Notes: a model not told the origin generated them from the letters alone. DNA of 64,000 nucleotides from Lysobacter sp. M2-1 (GCF_022662495.1 NZ_JAKPBU010000002.1:110061-174060); one strand, 5' to 3'; counted from the first letter of the stretch, positions 17,733 to 26,946 are shown. Made by a program: numbers and translations.

Positions 17733-18213
17733 GTGTAGAGCTTTCGCCTTGCGGCGAGTTACTTTCTTTGCTGGTGCAAAGAAAGTAACCAAAGAAAGCA
17801 CCCAGGTGGATCCACTTCATTCAAGCCGGCCGGAACCCATCGCCATTTTCGGACTCGCCATCCATGGCTCGATCCGAAAACGGCCGGCATCCATGCCGGC
17901 CGCCCTCCGGGTGTCTGGATGCGGGTCGCATACGCAGTATCGAGAACGTCAAAGGCTGAGAATCGAGCCGGTGAGACGGAGCGCAATCTGATGATCCAGA
18001 TTCCGCGCCTTGACTTTCGCAGTCCCGCAGTAGCCGCCAACGATGGGCCATGGATGGCCGCCGTTTTCGGACCGAGGCAGGAGGCCGAGTCCGAAAATTC
18101 CTTCGCCACCCACACGCCTTGAGCGATCTGTCGAGGAAGGTGCTTTCTTTTGGTTACTTTTCTTTGCACCAGCAAAGAAAAGGAACTCGCCGGCAGGCGA
18201 AACCGCTCTACGC
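17733..18213. repeat. 480-bp nested palindromic element, no gene
   Basis: The 712-base gap between the transporter and the aldo/keto reductase holds a large nested inverted repeat. Outer arms of about 65 bp (17733-17801 and 18139-18213) share GTGCTTTCTTT, GGTTAC and AACTCGCC in inverted order, and each arm has its own hairpin (CTTTCTTTGC, TGGT, GCAAAGAAAG). Inside, TTTTCGGACTCG and CCGAAAACGGCC are mirrored again. The layout fits a MITE or a xanthomonad intergenic repeat. Open frames through it are translations of the repeat, not genes. Confidence 0.75.
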
Positions 18214-18333
18214 CCTTAAACGGGTTGGTGTTGATTTCCGATACATCAGCATGGGATTTCCGCACCCGCTTTCGCGGGAGGCAAGCTCTGCGCGGGGATG
18301 GCCACTCAGGGTTCACACGCAGTGTTCCCGGTC

Positions 18334-19311
18334 TCACGCGAACATCTTCACCAGCTCATCCTGCTGCGCCTGGCTGAGCAGCGGACCGGCCCCGCCCTTC
18401 AGATTGTCGGCCTGGCGTTCGGGTTTGCCCGTCGCCGGAATCACCACCGTCACTGCCGGATGGCTCAGCACGAAACGCAGGAACATCTGCGCCCACGAAG
18501 TGACCTGCATTTCCGCGGCCCAATCCGGCAGCGGCCTGTCGCCGGCGACCGAGAACAGTTTGCCGTCGTCGAAGGCGCGGTTGACCATCACCGCGATGCC
18601 CAGCTCCTGTGCGATCGGAAAGATGGTCTTCGCCGCCTGCGGCGCGGCGACCGAATAGTTGATCTGCACCCAATCGGGCTTCTCCGCGCGCATCAGGCGC
18701 GCCAGGTCGGCATGGCCGCTTTCGACGTAGTGGGTCAGGCCGATGTACTTGGTCTTGCCGGCTTGCTTGAGTTCGCGCGCGTACGGCAACGCCTGTCCGA
18801 TGTTGCGCAGGTTGTGCACCTGCAGCAGTTCCACCGTGTCGGTCTGCAGCCGGCGCATGGAATCGGCCCACTGCCGTTCCAGCGCATCGCGGTCGTCGGC
18901 CGCCAGTTTCGTGGCCAGGAAGCACTGCTGGCGCCAGCCACCTTCCTTGAGCAAGGCGCCGACCACATCCTCGGCGTTGGAGTAGTTGGGCGAGGTATCG
19001 ATCGCGCGGCCGCCGCCGGCGAAGAACACCTTGAGCACGTCCTTCAGCGCCGCGAATTCCGGCGAATCCATCGGGACTTCGTAGCTACCGGACGTTCCTA
19101 CGCCGATCGCCGGGATCTGCTCGCCGCTGGACGGGATCGTGCGCATGATCAGCGCACCGGCGGTCGCTGGCGCAGCCGCTGCTTTTGGCTCGGCCGGCGG
19201 CGGCGCAGGGACGGCGGGTGGCGGTTCCTGGCTGCAGGCAACCAGCGGCGCAAGCGTCAGCGCAGCGGCGGACCAGGCGGAATCGGACAGGAAGCGGCGA
19301 CGGGTGGCCAT
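18334..19311 (-). CDS. Exported aldo/keto reductase
   Basis: A 325-residue NAD(P)H-dependent oxidoreductase of the AKR TIM-barrel fold. The tetrad is recognisable as Asp in AIDTSPNYSN (with the following Tyr), Lys in FLATKLAAD and His in ELLQVHNL. The N-terminus MATRRRFLSDSAWSAAALTL followed by LVAC is a Tat-type signal with a lipobox-like Cys, and a Pro/Ala linker precedes the barrel. Export of an AKR implies cofactor loading before transport. The substrate is unknown. Confidence 0.87.
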   Translation of the reverse strand: MATRRRFLSDSAWSAAALTLAPLVACSQEPPPAVPAPPPAEPKAAAAPATAGALIMRTIPSSGEQIPAIGVGTSGSYEVPMDSPEFAALKDVLKVFFAGGGRAIDTSPNYSNAEDVVGALLKEGGWRQQCFLATKLAADDRDALERQWADSMRRLQTDTVELLQVHNLRNIGQALPYARELKQAGKTKYIGLTHYVESGHADLARLMRAEKPDWVQINYSVAAPQAAKTIFPIAQELGIAVMVNRAFDDGKLFSVAGDRPLPDWAAEMQVTSWAQMFLRFVLSHPAVTVVIPATGKPERQADNLKGGAGPLLSQAQQDELVKMFA

Positions 19312-19427
19312 GGCTTGCTCCTCGTGGCTGGAAATCGCGACCTTGCCGCAGGATTGGCTAAGTGGACGTGAGCGGACAGTGCCGGAAGGCGTGTGTGCGC
19401 CCCTCTCGCGCAGGGCGGACCGACGAT

Positions 19428-20270
19428 CTACAGCATCCTGGTGAGCGCCATCGCCGCAGCCGGATTGCGCTCCTTGGCGGCACTGATGAAATAGATGAAG
19501 ACATCCCGCTGCGCCGCGTCAGGTGCCGGTCCGGCGACGGTCTTCGGCAGGTCGTCCGGCTCGCTTCCCGATGCCCACAGGTGCGCGCGGGCTGCCCATT
19601 GCGCCAGCTCGGCTTGCGGATATCCGGTGGGCGTTGCGGCCCGCGCCCGCATCAGGCGCGCGTAGACGAAGTCGGCGGTGACATCGGCGAACGAAGGATG
19701 TTCTTCGGAATCGGTGAACACCGTGGCGATGCCGTGCTGGCGGGCAAGGCCGATCAACCACGCATCGACGAAGGCCGGGTCGCGCACGTCCACCACATGC
19801 CGCAGCGGCCTGCCGTCCCAGGTTTTGGGCAGCAGCTCGACGAATGCGGCAAAGCCCGCGCGTTCCAGGCGCTGACCCTTGTCGAACTGCCAGACCAGTG
19901 GACCCAGACGATCACCCAGTTCGACGATGCCGCCGACGAAATCCTCGATCTGCGGACCGGTCTTTTCCAGCGCACGCGACTGCATGATCCGCGTCGGCGC
20001 CTTGGCCGAGAACACGAAGCCCGGCGGGGTTTCGTCGCGCCACTTGCCGTAGGTCGCCGGCTTCTGTGCGCCGTAATAGGTGCCGTTGATCTCGATCGCG
20101 GACAGGTGCCGGCTGGCGTATTCCAGCTCGCGGCGCTGCACCAGCCCCTTCGGATAGAAGTTGTTGCGCCACGGCGCGAAGGTCCAGCCGCCGATGCCGA
20201 CCCGGATGCCCGCGACCGGCGGCACCGAGCGATCGACCCATTCTTCCGGTTCTGTCGTGCGAGGGCTCAT
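19428..20270 (-). CDS. DUF72 family protein (YecE-like)
   Basis: A 280-residue TIM-barrel protein of the DUF72/YecE family. The hallmark start IRVGIGGWTFAPWRNNFYPK, then LSAIEINGTYYGAQKP (the NGTYY motif) and FVFSAKAPTRIMQ, are all present. The family is linked by structure to UV-endonuclease-like barrels, but no activity is established. Its ATG overlaps the VOC gene's stop (ATGA), so the two are cotranslated. The longer open frame upstream belongs to the VOC gene region. Confidence 0.88.
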   Translation of the reverse strand: MSPRTTEPEEWVDRSVPPVAGIRVGIGGWTFAPWRNNFYPKGLVQRRELEYASRHLSAIEINGTYYGAQKPATYGKWRDETPPGFVFSAKAPTRIMQSRALEKTGPQIEDFVGGIVELGDRLGPLVWQFDKGQRLERAGFAAFVELLPKTWDGRPLRHVVDVRDPAFVDAWLIGLARQHGIATVFTDSEEHPSFADVTADFVYARLMRARAATPTGYPQAELAQWAARAHLWASGSEPDDLPKTVAGPAPDAAQRDVFIYFISAAKERNPAAAMALTRML

Positions 20271-20686
20271 GCCTGCGCGGTGTCCTGCCATGGATCGTAG
20301 CTGCCGAACCACCACAGATGGCCTTCGGGATCGCGGCAGGCGTAGCCGCGGCCACCGTATCCCTGGTCGGCGATCTCGATCGCGATCTGCGCGCCTGCGG
20401 CCTTGGCCCGCGCGTAATGGGCATCGACATCGGCCACGATCACGCAGGGGCTCTGGGTCTCGCGGCGACCGGTGTCCTCCAGGTCCGCAATGAGCTTGCC
20501 CCATTCGCTGTCGCCACCGGACGAGCCGAGCATGATCATGCCGTCGCCATAGGTCAGCTGCGCGTGGTGCACCGTATCGCCGTCGGCGTAGACGGCCTGC
20601 TTCTCGAAGCCGAATGCTTCGCACAGCCAGTCGACCATGTGCAGCGCGTCGCGGTAACGCAGGCAGGGAATGATGGTCGAAGCCAT
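20267..20686 (-). CDS. VOC superfamily protein (glyoxalase/PhnB-like)
   Basis: A 139-residue vicinal-oxygen-chelate fold protein starting TIIPCLRYRDALHMVDWLCE, with ADGDTVHHAQLTYGDGMIML and a C-terminal GRGYACRDPEGHLWWFGSYD. The second betaalphabetabetabeta unit shows the E/D-PEGH metal-ligand region. Members include glyoxalase I, bleomycin resistance and PhnB-like proteins. A good RBS (TAGGAGA) precedes the ATG. The function is not defined; it is coupled to the DUF72 gene. Confidence 0.85.
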   Translation of the reverse strand: MASTIIPCLRYRDALHMVDWLCEAFGFEKQAVYADGDTVHHAQLTYGDGMIMLGSSGGDSEWGKLIADLEDTGRRETQSPCVIVADVDAHYARAKAAGAQIAIEIADQGYGGRGYACRDPEGHLWWFGSYDPWQDTAQA

Positions 20687-20729
20687 GTGCGAATCTCCTA
20701 GATGAAGAGGAATCGTTTCCTACTCAGCA

Positions 20730-22559
20730 TCATTGAATGGGCTCTTGAAGCATCAGCTGGCGCACGAACCGTACCGGCGGCGCGCCATAGGAGAGCACCT
20801 TGTCGTGGTACTGCTTCAGGTCGAACTTGTCGCCCAGCTTCGCCTCCCACGCATTGCGCGTGTCGAAGTGCTCCTGCGCGCCGACGAAGTAGGTCGCCAG
20901 CTGGCCCGAGGACAGCTGCGCGCGCACCCACTTGCCTTCGGCCTCGCGCTCCTGCTGGAAGGTCTGCTTGACCATCAGGTCCATGGCCTGTTCCTTGGTC
21001 CAGTTGTCCACGTGCAGGCCCTGGTCGAGGATGGCATTGGCCACGGCGCGTGCGTAGAACTTCAGCTGCATCAGCCGGAACAGCGGATCGTTGTCCATGT
21101 AGCCGGCGTCGGCCATCATCCGCTCGGTGTAGACCGCCCAGCCTTCGGCGAACACGCCCGAACGCAGCACCGCACGCAGGGTCGAGGGGAACTTGGACGA
21201 ATGTACGCCCTCCAGGTAGTGCCCAGGCATCGCCTCGTGGATGGTGAGCACGTGGATCAGGCGCTTGTTGTACTCGCGCAGGAACGAATCGACCTGGGTG
21301 TCGGTCCAGTCCTCGGGAATCGGCGAGATCGCGTAGTAGGTGTCCAGGCCCTTGTCGAGCGGACCGGGTGAATCGCAGTACGCCACCGAAACGCCGCGCT
21401 GGAACTCGGGCATCAGGATGATCTTCACCGGATCGTCCGGGACCGTCACGAGGTCCTTCTCGCGGGTGAATTTCGTCGCCACGTCGAGGGTGTGCTTGGC
21501 GAAGTCGACCACTTCCTCGCGGCCGGGCTTGTCGGCATAGGCCAGCTCGAGCGCTGCTTCGATCGCCTTCTGCTGCTGGTCCGGCGTCGGCGCGTCGGGC
21601 AGTTCGGGCGCGCCGGGCTTGTCCTTCAACACGGTCTGCGCAACCTTGTGCATCTCCTCGCGCACGCGCTTGAGCTCGGCCTCGGCCCGCTGCTTGATTT
21701 CCGCGCGCGAGAGAGACGAATTCAATGAGAACTTGAGCTTCTGGTCGTAGCGCTCGGCGCCGATGCGGAACTCGCCCTTGGCGTTCGGTACCAGGGTCCC
21801 GTCCAGCCACTGCTGGTGTTCCTCCACCGCCTTGCGCGTGGTTTCGATCGCCGCATCCATGCGCTTGCGGTCCTCCCCGGTGAGTTGCCCCGCATTCGGG
21901 GTGATGAACGTGTCGATCAGGCTGAGCACGCCCTTGTTCTGTTTGGCCACGGTTTCGGCGTGCGTTTTCGGCACGCGCGCGGGGTCCAGGTTTTCGCGCG
22001 CCTGCGCCAGCAGTGCCGGCAGCTTCTCCATGCGCGCGGTCGCGGATTTCAGGCGCTCCGGCATGGGGGCGAACTCGCGCGCCATCAGGTTGTAGATCGC
22101 GCCGCCGGCCAGCCCGCTGTAGACCTGCGGATCCCAGGCCCAGCTCTGCATGGTTTCCAGATCCCAGAGGCTGCCTTCCAGGTTGTTGCGCATGATCAGC
22201 GCGTCGACCTGGTTCTCGCGCGAGAGCGCCTGGATGTCGAGTTTGCCGAGCTCGGCCAGCATCGCCTTGTTCCACGCGATCGCCTTGTTGCGCCCGGCCT
22301 CGCTCAGGTCATCGATTTCGCTGTCGTGGCGGTGCTCGCCGATCTGGGTGGCCGAAACCGGATTGAGCGCCAGGCCTTCGTCGAGGAAGCGTTTCGATAG
22401 CGCAGCGAACGCGGTGTCGGTCTGCGTGGATGAGGGGCCCGCGTCGGCGGCCGGCGGCTGCGCGCCATCGGCGGGCGGGGAGGAGGGCTTGCACGACATC
22501 AGGGTGGCGGGGGTCAGGGCGGCGGTCATGAGTGCGACAGCGAACGGGCGGACGCGCAT
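20730..22559 (-). CDS. DUF885 family lipoprotein, putative zinc peptidase
   Basis: A 609-residue envelope protein. MRVRPFAVALMTAALTPATL followed by MSC gives a lipobox, then a Pro/Ala linker. The DUF885 domain contains TIHEAMPGHYLEGVHSSKFP; the HExxxGH arrangement is the expected zinc-binding motif of this M3/M32-like family. NPVSATQIGEHRHDSEIDDL near the start is also family-typical. Peptidase activity is inferred from the family. The Met 10 codons upstream in the open frame was rejected because it would displace the signal peptide. Confidence 0.85.
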   Translation of the reverse strand: MRVRPFAVALMTAALTPATLMSCKPSSPPADGAQPPAADAGPSSTQTDTAFAALSKRFLDEGLALNPVSATQIGEHRHDSEIDDLSEAGRNKAIAWNKAMLAELGKLDIQALSRENQVDALIMRNNLEGSLWDLETMQSWAWDPQVYSGLAGGAIYNLMAREFAPMPERLKSATARMEKLPALLAQARENLDPARVPKTHAETVAKQNKGVLSLIDTFITPNAGQLTGEDRKRMDAAIETTRKAVEEHQQWLDGTLVPNAKGEFRIGAERYDQKLKFSLNSSLSRAEIKQRAEAELKRVREEMHKVAQTVLKDKPGAPELPDAPTPDQQQKAIEAALELAYADKPGREEVVDFAKHTLDVATKFTREKDLVTVPDDPVKIILMPEFQRGVSVAYCDSPGPLDKGLDTYYAISPIPEDWTDTQVDSFLREYNKRLIHVLTIHEAMPGHYLEGVHSSKFPSTLRAVLRSGVFAEGWAVYTERMMADAGYMDNDPLFRLMQLKFYARAVANAILDQGLHVDNWTKEQAMDLMVKQTFQQEREAEGKWVRAQLSSGQLATYFVGAQEHFDTRNAWEAKLGDKFDLKQYHDKVLSYGAPPVRFVRQLMLQEPIQ

Positions 22560-22664
22560 TCGGGGATCCGGCAGCAGGGGGAGGGGCAAGGATAGTCGGC
22601 CTGCCGCCAGCGCGCATGCCGCGCTGCGCTATGCTCCGGCCCGGATCGCAACCGGAGCAGGATC

Positions 22665-23012
22665 ATGACCCACGAAGGTAGCTGTCACTGCGGACGCATC
22701 GCATTCACGCTGGAAGGCGAGGTTGGCGATGTGATCGACTGCAACTGCTCCATGTGCCGGCGCAAGGGCGCGCTGCTTGCGGCATTCCCGCGCGAGGCCC
22801 TGACCCTGAAGACGCCCGAGGCGGACATGGGCACCTACAAGTTCAACAGGCACCTGATCGACCACCATTTCTGCCTCACCTGCGGCATCTCGCCCTTCAG
22901 CGAGGGCAAGGGCCGAGACGGCAAGGCGATGACCATGGTTAACGTGCGTTGCCTGCCGGACGTGGACCTGGCCAGCCTGAAAGTGATTCCTTACGACGGC
23001 GCCAGCGTCTGA
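22665..23012 (+). CDS. GFA (CENP-V/Mss4-like) zinc protein
   Basis: A 115-residue protein of the glutathione-dependent formaldehyde-activating family fold. Zinc ligands are in GSCHCGRIAF, DCNCSMCRRKGALLAAF and FCLTCGISPF, the normal CxC, CxxC and CxxC set. The family binds zinc, and only a few members have the formaldehyde-glutathione activity. A good RBS (CCGGAGCAGG) precedes the ATG. It diverges from the DUF885 gene. A second, broken GFA gene is at 30936-31354. Confidence 0.88.
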   Translation: MTHEGSCHCGRIAFTLEGEVGDVIDCNCSMCRRKGALLAAFPREALTLKTPEADMGTYKFNRHLIDHHFCLTCGISPFSEGKGRDGKAMTMVNVRCLPDVDLASLKVIPYDGASV

Positions 23013-23046
23013 CAATGCCGCGCGTCGCAACTCCGGGGGGAACATC

Positions 23047-23925
23047 ATGCGGTTGATGTTGATTGTGCTGTTCATCCTTGCGGCGGCGCCAGCGATGGCC
23101 TGCCCGCCACCGGGATACGACAAGCCGGCGCTGCAGGCGCTCAAGGAGAACGGGTTCGCGGTGGCCGACCCTGCGCGCAGGCGTGAACTCGCCCAGGCGC
23201 TGGTCGCCTGCCTCGGCGATCCCGATCCGGAGCTGCGCGACGGCATCGCCTTCGAAGCGCTGAGCCAGTGGATGCGTGCCGACGCCTTCGATGCCGCCCA
23301 GATGGGCGCGCTCCGCGACCGGCTGTATGGCCTGCTCGATGGTCCGGAAGGCGAAGGCTACGCGCGCCCCTTCGCCGCGCTGGTGCTGTCCGAAGTGGCG
23401 CGCACCGATCGCATCAAGCCGTGGATGTCGGTGGCCGAGCGCGCCGCGATGGTCGACAAGGCCGCGGCCTACGTCGAGGGCGTGCGCGACTATCGCGGCT
23501 ACGACGACGTGCAGGGCTGGCGCCACGGCGTGGCCCATGGTGCCGACTGGCTGATGCAGCTGGCGCTGAATCCCGCGCTCGACCGTGCCCAGGCCGATCG
23601 CATCCTCGCAGCGGTGGTCGCGCAGGCGGTGCCGGCTTCCGGACACGCCTACGTATTCGGCGAGCCGGAGCGCCTGGCGCGACCGGTTCTGTTCGTGGCC
23701 CAGCGCGGCCTGCATTCGGACGCAGAATGGGCTGCCTGGTTCGCCGCCCTGGTGCCCAGGATCGGCGATGCCAAACAGGCCTACCGCAACGTCGCTTGGC
23801 TGGCGCGCAGGCACGACCTGACCGGCCTGCTGCATAACATCTACCTGCAAGCCGGGAACAGTCAGGATCCGAAGATCCGCACGCTGCAGCCGGCGGTGCT
23901 GGCTGCGATCAAGGCGATCCCGTAG
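23047..23925 (+). CDS. Secreted DUF2785 protein
   Basis: A 292-residue, mostly helical protein with a signal peptide (MRLMLIVLFILAAAPAMAC). LRDGIAFEALSQWMRADAFD, then YARPFAALVLSEVARTDRIK and DYRGYDDVQGWRHGVAHGAD match DUF2785, a HEAT-like repeat family of unknown role. The conserved GWRHGVAHGAD motif suggests a ligand or metal site. It lies 34 bases after the GFA gene and may share its transcript. Confidence 0.85.
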   Translation: MRLMLIVLFILAAAPAMACPPPGYDKPALQALKENGFAVADPARRRELAQALVACLGDPDPELRDGIAFEALSQWMRADAFDAAQMGALRDRLYGLLDGPEGEGYARPFAALVLSEVARTDRIKPWMSVAERAAMVDKAAAYVEGVRDYRGYDDVQGWRHGVAHGADWLMQLALNPALDRAQADRILAAVVAQAVPASGHAYVFGEPERLARPVLFVAQRGLHSDAEWAAWFAALVPRIGDAKQAYRNVAWLARRHDLTGLLHNIYLQAGNSQDPKIRTLQPAVLAAIKAIP

Positions 23926-23980
23926 GCGGTTTTCCCGCGAGGCATCGACGGGCTTCTGGACGCGACGGCGGCGGTCGGCG

Positions 23981-24274
23981 CTACTCGTCCTCTTCCTCGA
24001 ACTCCACCATCGCGTCCAGGTCGAAGGCGAGCGCTTCGGCCGCTTCGCGCACCTTGCGGGCGGTGGCGTCGTTGGGGGCTTCGATCTCCAGCACATGGAA
24101 ACCCGGTCCCTGGTCGTCGGTCAGGCCGGCGGAACTGGAATCGTCGTCGTCCATGTGCGGCATCAGGTCCTGGATTTCCTCGACGTGCTCGATTCCCTCC
24201 AGGCTTTGCAGCAGGTTGATGATCGCGCGGGTGTTGTCTTCGCTGGCGGTCACGCGCATCCGCATCATGGGCAT
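23981..24274 (-). CDS. Acidic conserved hypothetical protein
   Basis: A 97-residue protein starting MPMMRMRVTASEDNTRAIIN, with a predicted ferredoxin-like alpha/beta pattern (betaalpha: VTASEDNTRAIINLLQSLEG; betaalpha: FHVLEIEAPNDATARKVRE). A loop DDDDSSS and an acidic C-terminus (EFEEEDE) are present. No signal peptide or catalytic motif is seen. The ATG is chosen because the longer frame upstream is low-complexity shadow of the MFS gene. The function is unknown. Confidence 0.7.
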   Translation of the reverse strand: MPMMRMRVTASEDNTRAIINLLQSLEGIEHVEEIQDLMPHMDDDDSSSAGLTDDQGPGFHVLEIEAPNDATARKVREAAEALAFDLDAMVEFEEEDE

Positions 24275-24387
24275 GGCACATCTCGTGTGGGTCGGGGGCG
24301 GCGTCAGGCTATGCAGGCGCAGGCTAAGCGTGCGTGATGATGCGCGAGATGATCGCCGATGCGTCGTGTCTGCGAGCGCGGGCCGGA

Positions 24388-24393
24388 TAGAAT
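24388..24393 (+). promoter_or_regulatory. Candidate -10 box (TAGAAT) of the MFS gene
   Basis: TAGAAT is 7 bases upstream of the ATG at 24401 and no Shine-Dalgarno sequence is present, so the transcript may be leaderless. A -35 element is not clear. Confidence 0.42.
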
Positions 24394-24400
24394 CCGGCGC

Positions 24401-25720
24401 ATGGATCGAGCACACCATTCCGCGCCCGAAGTACCGCATCGGCTGCGTTCGATCTTCAGCGGTTCGGTCGGCAACCTGGTGGAATGGTACGACTGGTACG
24501 CCTATGCCGCGTTCTCGCTGTATTTCGCCAAGGCGTTCTTCCCCAAGGGCGACGACACCGCGCAGCTGCTGAATACGGCGGCGATCTTCGCGGTGGGATT
24601 CCTGATGCGCCCGCTGGGCGGCTGGGTGCTCGGCCGCTACGCGGACCGGCACGGGCGCAAGGCCGCGCTGGTGCTGTCGGTCATGATGATGTGCGGCGGC
24701 TCTCTGATGATCGCGTTCACCCCCGGCTACGCCAGCATCGGCGTCGCCGCGCCGGCGCTGCTGGTGCTGGCACGGCTGTTGCAGGGCCTGAGTGTGGGCG
24801 GCGAATACGGCGCATCGGCCACCTACCTGAGCGAGATGGCCACCCGCGAGCACCGCGGCTTCTGGTCCAGCTTCCAATACGTGACCCTGGTCATGGGCCA
24901 CCTGCTGGCGCTGAGCGTGTTGATCGTGCTGCAGCAATGGCTGCTCACGCCGGAACAGCTGGAAGCCTGGGGCTGGCGGATCCCATTCGTGATCGGCGCG
25001 CTGGCCGCGCTCAGCGCGCTGTGGCTGCGGCGCAACATGCGCGAAACCGAGTCGTTCGCGTCCAGCGAGGCAGACACGTCAGCGTTGCACCAGCGCCGCC
25101 AGGGGACGCTGCGCGAGCTGCTGAAGCATCCGCGCGCGGTGCTGACCGTGATCGGCCTGACCATGGGCGGCACGTTGGCGTTTTATACGTTTACGACCTA
25201 TGTGCACAAATTCATGGTCAACAGCGCCGGCATCGACAAATCGACGGCGTCGCTGGTCAACGCCGGCACGCTGTTCGTGTACATGCTGCTGCAGCCGGTC
25301 GTCGGAGCGTTGTCCGATCGTATCGGCCGGCGCCCGGTGCTGATCGGGTTCGGTGTGCTCGGAACGCTGTTCACGGTGCCGATCCTGTCCGCCCTGCAGC
25401 AGGTCCACACCGGCCTGCACGCCTTCTGGCTGATCCTGGGGGCGTTGGCCATCGTCTCGGGCTACACCGCGATCAACGCGGTGGTGAAGGCGGAACTATT
25501 TCCGGTCGAGGTGCGTGCCCTGGGCGTGGCCTTGCCCTATGCGCTGACCGTGGCCGTGTTCGGTGGCACCGCGGAATACGTGGCGCTATGGTTCAAGGAT
25601 GCAGGTCACGAAACCGGCTTCTACTGGTACGTGACCGCCTGCATCGCCTGTTCGCTGGCGGTGTACCTGTGGATGCCGGACACGCGCGACGTTTCGAAAA
25701 TCGACGCCGATCGGGCATGA
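24401..25720 (+). CDS. MFS metabolite:H+ symporter (KgtP/ProP-like)
   Basis: A 439-residue, 12-helix major facilitator of the metabolite:proton symporter branch. Characteristic motifs are SGSVGNLVEWYDWYAYAAFS in helix 1, GGWVLGRYADRHGRKAALVL (motif A) between helices 2 and 3, and GGEYGASATYLSEMATREHR. This branch carries alpha-ketoglutarate, citrate, proline/betaine or shikimate; the local sequence does not decide. A duplicated motif A, DRIGRRPVLI, lies in the second half. A REP palindrome follows the stop. Confidence 0.9.
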   Translation: MDRAHHSAPEVPHRLRSIFSGSVGNLVEWYDWYAYAAFSLYFAKAFFPKGDDTAQLLNTAAIFAVGFLMRPLGGWVLGRYADRHGRKAALVLSVMMMCGGSLMIAFTPGYASIGVAAPALLVLARLLQGLSVGGEYGASATYLSEMATREHRGFWSSFQYVTLVMGHLLALSVLIVLQQWLLTPEQLEAWGWRIPFVIGALAALSALWLRRNMRETESFASSEADTSALHQRRQGTLRELLKHPRAVLTVIGLTMGGTLAFYTFTTYVHKFMVNSAGIDKSTASLVNAGTLFVYMLLQPVVGALSDRIGRRPVLIGFGVLGTLFTVPILSALQQVHTGLHAFWLILGALAIVSGYTAINAVVKAELFPVEVRALGVALPYALTVAVFGGTAEYVALWFKDAGHETGFYWYVTACIACSLAVYLWMPDTRDVSKIDADRA

Positions 25721-25733
25721 CGCGCCGTCCCTG

Positions 25734-25813
25734 GTGGGAGCGGCCTTGGCCGCGAATACCTAGGCACCGGAAGCCGGAAACTCGAGAGCAATCGCGGCCA
25801 AGGCCGCTCCCAC
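25734..25813. repeat. REP inverted pair (BIME-like)
   Basis: A perfect inverted repeat: GTGGGAGCGGCCTTGGCC at 25734 is mirrored by GGCCAAGGCCGCTCCCAC ending at 25813, about 22 bp per arm with roughly 36 bp between. It sits between the convergent MFS and cyclophilin genes, the typical site of such elements, where it can stall or end transcription. Confidence 0.85.
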
Positions 25814-25825
25814 AGGCCGCGATCT

Positions 25826-26761
25826 TCAGGGTTTCGCGGCCGCCTTCGCGCCCGGATCGCGAGTGGGCAGCGGCACCAGGCACAGGTCGATGTGTCCTGC
25901 CGGGATGGAATAGAAATCGTCGACGCGATTGCGGCGCGCCTCGGTCGCCTCTTGAAAGGCCGCGCTGTCGGTGCGCAGCAGCTGGATCGACGTGCGTTCG
26001 GCCTCGGGCACGTCGCTGGCCAGGCGGATCGCCTTGATCGGCACGCGCTTGCCGGGGTCCTCGAAGAACCCCATCGGCTCGGGGCCGCGCGGCACGGCGC
26101 TGAGCAGGTCCATGCCCTTGATCACGCGTCCGACTGCGGTGAGTTGCCGGTCGAGGGCGCGTGGCGCCTGGCCGATGACGACGTAGAGTTCGGCGCCGAT
26201 GCTGCTGTCCGGCGGATTGCCGCGGCCGGCACCCAGCATCCCGTAGCAGTGGGTCATCCACAGCTTCCCGCTCTTGGGATCGCGCGCCGCCGGGAAGCCG
26301 TCGGCAAACCCCACTTCCGGCGCCCAGCCATCCACGTCGGGCAGGCGGTGGAAGGCGACACCGTCCGCGTTGCGGGTGAATTCGGCGGGCAGCTTTTCCT
26401 TGGTTCCAGCCGGGAACGCCTTGCGCTTGGTTTCGTCGTCACCGTCCGGATCCCCGAACTGCACGACGAAGTTGTCCTGCGAGCGGTAGATGTTCAGCCC
26501 GTCCCAGAAACCGCCCTTGGCCATGGTCTTGATGTTGGCCACGTGTTCGGGGGCGAAGCCGGGCGCCAGTTCGATCACCACGCGCCCGCCTTCCAGTTCC
26601 ATGTACAGCGTGTTGGCCGGATCCGGCGTGCGCCATGCGGACGCGGGGGCTGCGTCGATGATCTCCTTCGCGCTGCGGGTTTTTGGCTTCTCCGACTCCT
26701 GCGCGGCGAGGGTCAGCGGCAGGGCGAAGCACAGGGCGAGGGCGAGCAGGGCAGGGCGCAT
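25826..26761 (-). CDS. Exported cyclophilin-type peptidylprolyl isomerase
   Basis: A 311-residue protein with a signal peptide (MRPALLALALCFALPLTLAA). A cyclophilin domain follows: GRVVIELAPGFAPEHVANIK, DGLNIYRSQDNFVVQFGDPD and the later GMLGAGRGNPPDSSIGAELY, where the active-site region is divergent from the usual FHRVI. A loop of about 60 residues between these blocks and a C-terminal extension (to residue 311) make it longer than PpiA. It probably assists folding of envelope proteins; isomerase activity is uncertain. Confidence 0.85.
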   Translation of the reverse strand: MRPALLALALCFALPLTLAAQESEKPKTRSAKEIIDAAPASAWRTPDPANTLYMELEGGRVVIELAPGFAPEHVANIKTMAKGGFWDGLNIYRSQDNFVVQFGDPDGDDETKRKAFPAGTKEKLPAEFTRNADGVAFHRLPDVDGWAPEVGFADGFPAARDPKSGKLWMTHCYGMLGAGRGNPPDSSIGAELYVVIGQAPRALDRQLTAVGRVIKGMDLLSAVPRGPEPMGFFEDPGKRVPIKAIRLASDVPEAERTSIQLLRTDSAAFQEATEARRNRVDDFYSIPAGHIDLCLVPLPTRDPGAKAAAKP

Positions 26762-26808
26762 GGGAAATCCCGCGGGTTGTGTGCGCCGAGTGTAGTGCAG
26801 CCCGCGCC

Positions 26809-26946
26809 CTAGGCTCGCCGCACCTTGCCGCCTGGCCAGCACTTCGGACAGGGACCCGGGCCACGGTACTTGTGCCCACGGCTGCAGGTTTTCCAGCCGT
26901 TGTTGGTTGCCGTCTTCTTGCCGGTTGCTACCTGCCTGTTGGTCAT
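26809..26946 (-). CDS. 45-residue zinc-ribbon-like protein
   Basis: A small gene missed by length cut-offs. It starts MTNRQVATGKKTATNNGWKT and ends with CSRGHKYRGPGPCPKCWPGG plus KVRRA. One Cys, a His three residues on and a CPKC pair could form a zinc knuckle; 12 of 45 residues are basic or amide-rich at the N-terminus. AGGAGAGGA lies ahead of the ATG. It follows the Lys/Ala-rich histone-like gene by 51 bases and may be cotranscribed. DNA or RNA binding is inference. Confidence 0.72.
   Translation of the reverse strand: MTNRQVATGKKTATNNGWKTCSRGHKYRGPGPCPKCWPGGKVRRA

Noticed and set aside
17710..18337. Several open frames in the 17.7-18.3 kb palindrome
   Set aside because: They translate the inverted repeats themselves and have no start signals or conserved domain.
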